A stretch of 64,000 nt of DNA, from contig NZ_CP102277.1 in the NCBI RefSeq assembly GCF_025149785.1, positions 558,001 through 622,000 of the forward strand, read 5' to 3'. Both the position numbers and the translations under genes were made by a program. Origin of the DNA: Coprococcus comes ATCC 27758 (GTDB lineage: Bacteria; Bacillota; Clostridia; Lachnospirales; Lachnospiraceae). The notes beneath the pieces are model-generated. The model was not told the origin of the DNA. It saw nothing but the letters and a program-made list of their open reading frames with translations, and did not search any database. This document shows positions 26,330 to 33,900 of the stretch, piece by piece (position 1 is the stretch's first letter; each line of letters starts with the position of its first letter).

Positions 26330-27039
26330 TTTTTTACCTCCGTTTCGCTGCCTTTCGACAGCTTAAAGTCATATTTCATTTCCAGCATTGCAAACAGCTT
26401 ATACATAACCTCTGTGGCAATTGCCTTGATATCCAGTGATTGAATAAAGGCAAGCACCTTTGCCTGTGCCTCCTCCGGTACCCGATACACCCGCATTGCC
26501 GCCGTCAGAAAACGGCTGAGCTTGCGTTCCAACGGGAAATGAATATCACATTTTTTCGCCATATAGCTACGCATCAGTCCCGCCGTGCCGATTTCCATCT
26601 CGTAAAAGTCGATCTCGGTATCATCGGGAAAATTTTCACCAAAAATCTGCTTCAGCTCTGACGTGGTATGCAGATAAATATATTCCGCCGTGTCGGGCAG
26701 GGAATAGGCTTCAATGTAGATTTCTCGCAGGTTCTCATTCAGCTCGGTCAGAGTCAGTTGGATTGCTGTTTCTACAGCATAGGCGTAAACCGGCGGTAGC
26801 TTGCTGTCCGCAATGCTTCTTGCCACGCCGAACTGTCCGCCGAACATCGTTTCGGTCAATTCCAGCAAAATTCTGTCCTTGGTAGGAAACAGATTCAAAT
26901 AGCTTCCTCTTGCAACACCTGCTTCATCCACAATCTGACTGACAGAGGTGTTTTTATACCCCTGTTCCAGAAAGAGACGGACGCATACGGTCAGTATTTT
27001 CCTCTTTGTTTCACTGCTGTCTCTCCGCAAATATATCAC
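26326..27039 (-). CDS. TetR/AcrR-family transcriptional regulator
   Basis: This 237-residue protein has an N-terminal TetR helix-turn-helix (SETKRKILTVCVRLFLEQGY ... TSVSQIVDEAGVARGSYLNLF, about 8-52) and a long ligand domain. The frame opens with GTG at 27039, but a TTG at 27030 (MRRDSSETKRK) has a better-placed AGAGGTGA site and may be the true start. It overlaps the surface-protein gene by 4 bases, so it is the first gene of a two-gene operon and probably represses it. A near-perfect palindrome at 27055-27070 just upstream is a likely operator. Ligand unknown. Confidence 0.88.
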   Translation of the reverse strand: MIYLRRDSSETKRKILTVCVRLFLEQGYKNTSVSQIVDEAGVARGSYLNLFPTKDRILLELTETMFGGQFGVARSIADSKLPPVYAYAVETAIQLTLTELNENLREIYIEAYSLPDTAEYIYLHTTSELKQIFGENFPDDTEIDFYEMEIGTAGLMRSYMAKKCDIHFPLERKLSRFLTAAMRVYRVPEEAQAKVLAFIQSLDIKAIATEVMYKLFAMLEMKYDFKLSKGSETEVKK

Positions 27040-27054
27040 CTCTCTTCAAATATT

Positions 27055-27070
27055 TTAGTATATATACCAA
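27055..27070. promoter_or_regulatory. candidate TetR operator
   Basis: TTAGTATATATACCAA is a 16-bp palindrome with one mismatch. It lies 16 bases from the TetR start and overlaps a TATATA -10-like sequence on the minus strand, as expected for autorepression. Confidence 0.5.
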
Positions 27071-27244
27071 TAATATCAAAACAAGTGCAAAAAGACAATC
27101 GGTATTTGAAACTTTACCTCCGTAAATTGTGACATTTCCGCAAACGCTGGCTTCTTCCATTACTCTCGGAACTTTATGACTTCTTGAATACTACCCGCAA
27201 AGGAAAAGCCGCCGTCTGTTGACAGCGACTTTTCTTACTTAGTA

Positions 27245-27514
27245 TTAATGGTATATAAACTCACTCGAAACGATTTCCATAGCAGCGCTGCGGATGTTGT
27301 TCATTCTCTGTACCCACAGCATTTGATTTTCCGCTTTGAGGGCTTCCGTTACTCTCTCTTTTTCGGAAAGCTGTTTTACCAGCCGGGAAAACATTGCTTC
27401 TGCCTGCTCGTTGAGGTCAGCGAGGTAATCGTTCAGCTTGCCGGTAGTCAGCAGCTCGGCATACAAGCTGACCTTGTGCTTGCGGATATATCGCAGGTGT
27501 CGCTGTCCACGCTG
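27245..27514 (-). pseudogene. TnpV-like transposon protein, 5'-truncated
   Basis: The minus-strand frame reads QRGQRHLRYIRKHKVSLY, then AELLTTGKLNDYLADLNEQA ... LKAENQMLWVQRMNNIRSAA, ending EFIYH. This matches the C-terminal two thirds of TnpV, a small protein of Tn4451/Tn5397-like and other Clostridial elements (from memory of the family). A stop at 27515-27517 and unrelated sequence upstream show that the N terminus is lost. It is evidence that the island is an old, broken mobile element. Confidence 0.7.
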
Positions 27515-27517
27515 TTA

Positions 27518-27900
27518 TTGATTGCGATAAAGAGTATCTGCTTTTTGGGAAACAGAATCTCGGTATAAAAGCCGACCTCAAAATAGTTTCTGCCTCAAAA
27601 TCCCTGATTTTAGGCACTTCCTGACCTCCTTTCCGTCTTTTATTCGTAGCCGTGTTCAATGGACTGCTTGCAATATATATCCTAAAACTTCTTTTCCGTT
27701 ATGTGAGCATCATCATAATGTAAAGACTATGACGGAAGAGAGATATGTGGAGTATAAGTTTTGAGAGCGAGGGTAGGGGGTATTGACACAGGTTTCGAGC
27801 ATAATAATACGATTTTGGGCAAAAAGCCAAAACATAATTGATATTTCGCTCGAAATAATGTGTACTTTGAGCAGGATAGGAAATTCTAGTTTCAAAGGAG
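27518..27900. other. gene-poor spacer with promoter and nested hairpins before the AAA-nuclease gene
   Basis: A minus-strand fragment encodes ILFPKKQILFIAINNSVD in a frame with no proper start and is a remnant at best. Near the right end TTGACA (27783-27788), a 16-base spacer and TAATAC (27805-27810) form a promoter for the next gene. TTTCGAGC (27793-27800)/GCTCGAAA (27848-27855) enclose an inner TTTTGG/CCAAAA stem. Confidence 0.5.
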
Positions 27901-27912
27901 ATGATGGATTTT

Positions 27913-29772
27913 ATGAAATCTAGTGAACAATTTGCAATTGAATGGAACCTTTCAAAACGTACAATCAATGATTTGTGCAATAAAGGAAAAATCCCAGGTG
28001 CTATAAAAGAAGGAAGAAAGTGGCTTATTCCGGATGACGCAGTAAGACCTGTTGATAAGAGAGTTTCTTCAGGGAAGTACACAAAGAAGAAGGCTGCGAA
28101 TAATAAGTCATTACCTATTGGTATTTCTGATTATGTCAGAGCACAGGCAGATTATTACTATGTAGATAAGACTTTGTTTATAAAGGAATTCCTTGATCAG
28201 AAGCCATTGGTTTCTTTGTTTACAAGGCCGAGACGTTTCGGAAAGACATTGAACATGGATATGCTCAGAGTCTTTTTTGAGATTTCAGAGGAGGATACAA
28301 GTAAATATTTCGAGAATAAAGCAATCTGGAGATGCGGTGAAGAATATCGAAGACAGCAGGGACAGTATCCAGTTGTATTCCTTACTTTCAAGGATGTTAA
28401 GTTTGATTCCTGGAAAGCAACTCTTGATAAGATTAAAGATCTTTTGCAGGAGGAGTTTGGAAGACATCAGGAGATTGCGGATAGTGATAGACTTGCAGAG
28501 TATGAAAAGACCTATTTTGCGAAAATCATAAATGGTGAGGCCTCAGAAGTTGACTTGACTGTATCATTAGCAAAGTTATCTCGGATGCTTACAAAACATT
28601 ATGGTAAAGCGCCAATCATTATTATTGATGAATATGACACACCGATTCAGGAAGGGTATTCCAAGGATTTTTATGATGAAATAATTGGATTCATGAGAAA
28701 TTTCTTCTCTGGAGCATTTAAAGATAATAAGAATCTGACTTATGGATTCCTAACTGGTATTCTTCGAATTGCTCAGGAGAGCATCTTTAGTGGCTTGAAT
28801 AATTTAACAGTGAATTCCGTGATGGATGAAAAGTATGATCAGTTCTTTGGATTTACTGATTCAGAAGTCAGAGATATGCTGGAGTATTATGGTGTCCTGG
28901 ATAAAGAAGCAGAGCTGAAGGATTGGTATGACGGATATTTATTTGGATCTACAGAGATCTATAATCCGTGGTCAGTAATCAATTATATTTCTAAGGGCTG
29001 CATTCCGCAGACCTATTGGGTAAATACCGGAAAAAATGAAATTCTGGAAGATGTCCTTAAGGTGGCAACGGATGATATTACTGAAAGACTTTATTCCTTG
29101 CTACAAGGCGAAAGAGTTATTGCTAAAATTGATCAGAATGTTGTTTACAGATCTCTTTCAGAGGATCCGGCAAATATTTACAGTTTACTGTTAGTAGCTG
29201 GCTATTTGAAAACACCAAAGAAAGAATTGCAGGCAGATGGTTCTTATATGTGTGAGGTATCCATTCCGAACAGAGAGATTGCAGCCGTATATAAGAGTGA
29301 AATATTATCGCACCTGTTACAGATTGGAGCTATCACAAGAACGACCGCCAATAAGATTGCAGAAAGTCTTTATGCAAATGATTATAAGAAACTGCAGAAA
29401 GCAATTGCTGAATATATGGATAAATCCATCAGCTTCTATGATGCTGGCGCAGAAGGATTTTATCATGGATTAGTTCTTGGTTTGATTGCTTTGATGGATA
29501 ATCAGTATAAGATTAAGTCAAACAGAGAGTCCGGGGATGGACGATATGATATTAGTCTATTCCCAAGAGAAGGCAGATATCCTGGAATCATTATGGAGCT
29601 TAAGTGGAAAAAGGACTTGAGTGCAGATGAGTTTTTAGGGCTTGCAGATGAAGCGTTAATTCAGATTGATGAGAAGAGATATGACGCTGAAATGAAAGAA
29701 GATGGCATTCAGGATATTTTGAAATTTGGAATTGCATTTTCTGGAAAGAAGGTAAGTGTCAAAACAAAATAA
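27913..29772 (+). CDS. HTH - AAA ATPase (AAA_9) - PD-(D/E)XK nuclease protein
   Basis: This protein of about 620 residues has three parts. The first 55 residues form an excisionase/MerR-like helix-turn-helix (EQFAIEWNLSKRTINDLCNK ... EGRKWLIPDDA). Next is the AAA_9 ATPase domain (LPIGISDYVRAQADYYYVDK, Walker A TRPRRFGKTLNMDML near 105, Walker B PIIIIDEYDTPI near 235). The last is a PD-(D/E)XK nuclease-like domain (DGRYDISLFP ... GIIMELKWKK near 560). The AAA_9/PD-DExK (DUF1703) family is abundant in gut anaerobes, but its function is not established; the added HTH suggests DNA binding or autoregulation. ATGs at 27901 and 27904 touch the GGAG site, so ATG 27913 is preferred. It sits inside a broken island, next to a truncated surface gene. 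Confidence 0.8.
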   Translation: MKSSEQFAIEWNLSKRTINDLCNKGKIPGAIKEGRKWLIPDDAVRPVDKRVSSGKYTKKKAANNKSLPIGISDYVRAQADYYYVDKTLFIKEFLDQKPLVSLFTRPRRFGKTLNMDMLRVFFEISEEDTSKYFENKAIWRCGEEYRRQQGQYPVVFLTFKDVKFDSWKATLDKIKDLLQEEFGRHQEIADSDRLAEYEKTYFAKIINGEASEVDLTVSLAKLSRMLTKHYGKAPIIIIDEYDTPIQEGYSKDFYDEIIGFMRNFFSGAFKDNKNLTYGFLTGILRIAQESIFSGLNNLTVNSVMDEKYDQFFGFTDSEVRDMLEYYGVLDKEAELKDWYDGYLFGSTEIYNPWSVINYISKGCIPQTYWVNTGKNEILEDVLKVATDDITERLYSLLQGERVIAKIDQNVVYRSLSEDPANIYSLLLVAGYLKTPKKELQADGSYMCEVSIPNREIAAVYKSEILSHLLQIGAITRTTANKIAESLYANDYKKLQKAIAEYMDKSISFYDAGAEGFYHGLVLGLIALMDNQYKIKSNRESGDGRYDISLFPREGRYPGIIMELKWKKDLSADEFLGLADEALIQIDEKRYDAEMKEDGIQDILKFGIAFSGKKVSVKTK

Positions 29773-29780
29773 GATTTTTG

Positions 29781-29818
29781 ATATGAGGATCTTGTAGAGA
29801 TACAAGGTCCTTTTTTTA
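29781..29818 (+). terminator. terminator after the AAA-nuclease gene
   Basis: AGGATCTTGT/ACAAGGTCCT arms followed by TTTTTTT. Confidence 0.85.
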
Positions 29819-29821
29819 TGC

Positions 29822-29868
29822 CGTGCGCCTAGCGGCGCACGTTTCTAATGGGTGAAAGTCTCTAATCT
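29822..29868 (+). mobile_element. possible 5' end fragment of a group II intron
   Basis: GTGCGC-CTAGCG-GCGCAC is a small hairpin followed by TTTCTAATGGGTGAAAGTCT. GTGCG and the TAATGGGTGAAAGTC string recall the 5' domain of bacterial group II introns. Only about 45 bases are present and no reverse transcriptase follows, so at most it is a remnant. Recognition is from memory and uncertain. Confidence 0.35.
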
Positions 29869-30742
29869 AGAAAAACAGGTAGGATCCTTAAAAACAGTAT
29901 TAAGACTTGCAGGAACCAATCTGGATGCAACGAAGACAGAAGTACGCGCAATTGATGAAAACGGAGTAATCTGGCCGGTTTATCATATTCCGGAATGCGA
30001 TGGCTCATGGAGATTCGTTGGAATTGATGGTGTAAATAAAAACGGAGTAATTGGAGACGGAAACAGTCAGTTTGTTGAAATCCTCCCACCTCGTTATGCA
30101 GGAACAAATAAGACATATACGATCCAGGTAGCGTTAGACGGGGGACATTTTCTCGACAGCCCGACAGTTACGTTAACTGTCGATAATAGTCAGGTAAAAG
30201 GTCAGGAAGATGAATGGGTAGAATGTGGAAAAGATGATATTATTAATATCACCGCAAAATATATCGATCAGAAGACCGGAAAAGAAATTGTACAGTCAGA
30301 TGTTTATCAGGGATATAGTATTTCCATGTACAGACAGTTTGATATCGGTGCAAAAGATATTGAAGGTTATAAGCTTGTAAAAGCACCGAATATGGATGAG
30401 TATAAAGATCTGTTCTACAGAGATAAACCAACATCTGAATTTGTATTTGAGTATGTGGCAGATGGATTAACAGAAGAACCGGAAAAACCAACAGAACCGG
30501 AAAATCCGGAAAAACCTTCAAATCCAGAGAATCCATCAAAACCAGCTGATAAGCCAAGTACAACCAAGCCAGCTGATTTGGGAAAAGGAACTGGAACTGT
30601 ACAGAATACTTCAACAACTGCACAGAGTAATACTGTGAAAACAGGTGATGAAGCACCGATAGTTCCTTATACAGTTGTAGCAGGAATTTCATTACTTGGA
30701 ATTGTGACAGCTCTTTTCAAAAGAAAAAAAGAAGATAAATAA
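29852..30742 (+). pseudogene. 3' remnant of a MucBP-type cell-wall-anchored surface protein
   Basis: The frame is open from GTG 29852 for 296 residues but lacks a signal peptide and a ribosome-binding site. It starts mid-domain (NLEKQVGSLKTVLRLAG). A MucBP-like module is visible (INITAKYIDQKTGKEIVQSD ... IGAKDIEGYKLVKAPN, about 128-200). A Pro-rich linker (EEPEKPTEPENPEKPSNP and on) and the anchor VKTGDEAPIVPYTVV, a hydrophobic segment and KRKKEDK follow. The 5' part of the gene has been replaced by the HTH-AAA-nuclease gene and the intron-like fragment. It is probably not exported and not functional. Confidence 0.75.
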
Positions 30743-30768
30743 GAAACATCATGTAGTTTAACTGATGG

Positions 30769-30805
30769 TATAAGACGGGACATTTATGTGTTCCGTCTTA
30801 TATTT
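30769..30805 (+). terminator. terminator after the MucBP remnant
   Basis: ATAAGACGGGACA/TGTTCCGTCTTAT arms then TATTTTAC. Confidence 0.8.
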
Positions 30806-30914
30806 TACAGAAAAATTGAAGGAGGTATATTGTTACAATTTACTACAGAATATATCATAATCAATAAAAATATATACAAAAAAACTATAAATAAAATAGA
30901 AATCGAAAATATCA

Positions 30915-30944
30915 ATTGGACAATATTGATATGATGAAGCATAA
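30915..30944 (+). promoter_or_regulatory. possible promoter of the giant LRR/FIVAR gene
   Basis: TTGGAC (30915-30920), 18-base spacer, CATAAT (30939-30944), about 40 bases before the start codon. Confidence 0.45.
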
Positions 30945-30985
30945 TTTATATGTATCTTCATATAAAATACATAAAGGAGGAAGAC

Positions 30986-33900
30986 ATGAGGAGAATGAAA
31001 AAGATTGTTACAGTGTTAATGGCTTTATCATTGACTGTAACAGGAATGCTTGGAAGTGGGATGACAGCCAAAGCGGACAGCTGTGGCGGATTGGCGGAGG
31101 AAGATGTATATACTCCCGGAGAGGATGAAGTTATTAAAGACCCATTACTCCATTGGGCAATCCGTTCATCAATGAACGCGATTAAAAGCAATGTAAAACT
31201 GACAGCAGATATGGTGGGGGATAAATCTGTTCGGAACATTTCGTTTGAATTATGCAGTCATGCGGATGATTTCGCAGACTGGACAAAACCATACTGGATT
31301 GAAAATTTAGAGGGAATTCAGTATGCAAAGTCAGCGACGATGGTAGATATCGGATATACTTCAGCGATTGAGGGAAAAAGCATCAAAGACTTGAGCCCTC
31401 TTTCTGCGTTGACGCAGCTGGATATTCTGATCTTAAAGCAGGATGGAATCACAGATGTCAGCGCACTAAAAACACTGGTAAATTTATCACAGCTTGATCT
31501 GTCCATGAATGGGGCGATTAAAGATGTGTCATCAATCAAGGATATGAAAAAATTATCTACATTGAATTTATCTTCCAATGCGATTGAAAATGTAGATGAT
31601 ATTAAAGATTTAACAAAATTACAGTATTTAAATATATCAGGAAATAAAATATCTGCATTACCTGATATGAGTAAGCTCACAGATCTCAGGACACTGCTGG
31701 CTTCAGATAATAAACTGACAGATGTAACACCTGTTGGACAACTGAAAAATCTTGAAGCACTGGACCTTACTAAAAACAGCGGAATTACAGATGTAAAAGC
31801 ACTTGCAGGACTGACACATCTGGATCCGGATCGGACTTATCTGCCAACAGCAGAAATGAAAACAGATCTTTTTGCAGCAATTGATGTAAATAAAATTTTT
31901 GAATTATTTAATATCAGCAAGATGACAACTGGTGATCTTGATAATGTACAGAAGGCGCTGGATGCTTATGATGCTTTATCAGATGAACAGAAGACATATA
32001 TTGATAGTAAAAAGGTGGAGGCTACTAAGAATAATAAAGCAAAAGTTGAAGCAGGAGATGAACCAGAATATTATCCGGAATACGATAATGGTGGCGTAAA
32101 ACAGCCGATATTAGACCGCCTTGAAATTAAGGTTGTAGATAAAAATGGCAAGTCACTTCCGAAGGTAAACTTTGTAAGAAAAAGAATAAATACGGGAGCG
32201 ACGCCGTCAGAGTATACTTTTACAACAGATAAGAATGGGATCTTAACGTTGAAGCATACATCTATTGATGCATGGTATGATAAAATTGTAGTTGAAGTAG
32301 ATAATACAGATGATGTGAAGTATGTTTCGAATCCGGAAAAAATAGAATATACAGTCAATAGTTCCATACAGACAGAAACGGTTAACGGGAAAACCGCAAC
32401 TGGTCTTGAAGAATTGCAGTTTGTACTGATTCCGGAAGATGAATATGTGGATAAAACTGGACTGGAAGAAGTAATACAAAAAGCAGGAAGTGTTGAGGAA
32501 GAATATAAATATACAGAAGAGACATACAAAGCGTATCAGCAAGTTTTGGCGGAAGCACAAAAGGTATTCAGTGATGTAGATGCTTCAAAGGAAGATGTAC
32601 AAAAGGTTACGTCAAAATTGGAAAAATCTCTTTCGGAATTGAAAAAAGCAGACAAGTTAACGACATTAAAAGTGATTGTTAGAGATGCAAATGGTAACTT
32701 ATTTACAAGACCGTTTAAGTTCCAGTATACATCTGACAAAGAAGGATATAATTCGTATTCGGATGCATATACAGGAATCATGTATTTACCAGCATCTGCT
32801 GCATGGAAAGAGGGAGAGACATGGAAGTTATTCCCGTGTTATCAGGAACTCTATTCTGCAGATCCGGTTATTAATTTTACAGTAGGCAAAGAAAACGGAA
32901 AATCTTATTTTAAAGAGATCAATGGTGAAACGGTCGGCGTTGATTATGAAAAGGAGATTACAGTAACCTGGACTGGTATAGAAACTCCGGGATTTGAACC
33001 AAGAACACCAGACAATACAGTATTGAAAGAAGTTATTGAGCAAATGAAAGCTTATACTTCTGAGGTATATACACCGGCAAGCTTTGAAGCATTAACACAG
33101 GCAATCAACAAGTCAGAGGAAACTGCAGGCAAAGCAGATGCTACGCAGGAAGATTACAATGCAGCAGTAGCAGAACTAAAAAAAGCAGCAGCAGACTTGA
33201 AGATGGAAGCAAACAAGGTTGCATTGGGAAAGGAAATTGCTTATAAGACTTCTTACAGTCAAGCAAATTATACAACAGCAACATGGAAAGTATATAAAGA
33301 AGCACTGGAAAATGCAGAAACAGTCAATGCAGATGCAAATGCATCACAGGAACAGGTAGATGCAGCATTACAGCTTCTTAAAGATGCGGAAAGCCAGTTG
33401 AAATGGAGAGCTGACAACTCTAAACTGAAAGAAAATCTGCAAAAGGCAAAAGATTTAAACGAAGATGATTATCAGAGTGGATGGGATGCATTGCAGAACG
33501 CAATTAAAACTGCGGAAGACGTGGTTGCTAATGCAGATGCGACAAAAGCAGAGATTGATTCTGCAAAAGCAGAGCTTGAAAAAGCAATGGAGGATTTGGT
33601 TGAGAAACCAACAGAGGTAGATTATTCATGCTATCAAGGAGTATTCCGAGCAAAAGTAATGGATGAAGATGGCAATCCGTTAAAGGGTGTTAAATTTAAT
33701 GCTGTTATAGACGGAACAGTAGATGATTATCCAATGGTATCTGACAGTAATGGTATTATTTCTTATAATGTAACTGGAATTTATAATGGCGGTAAAACAA
33801 CACATATTGTTTTAGCAGATACAGCGGACTATGAAACGGAAGATGATCATTATTTTACAGCATCAGGAAGTGGATGGGTAGGAACAATAGATGCAATTGA

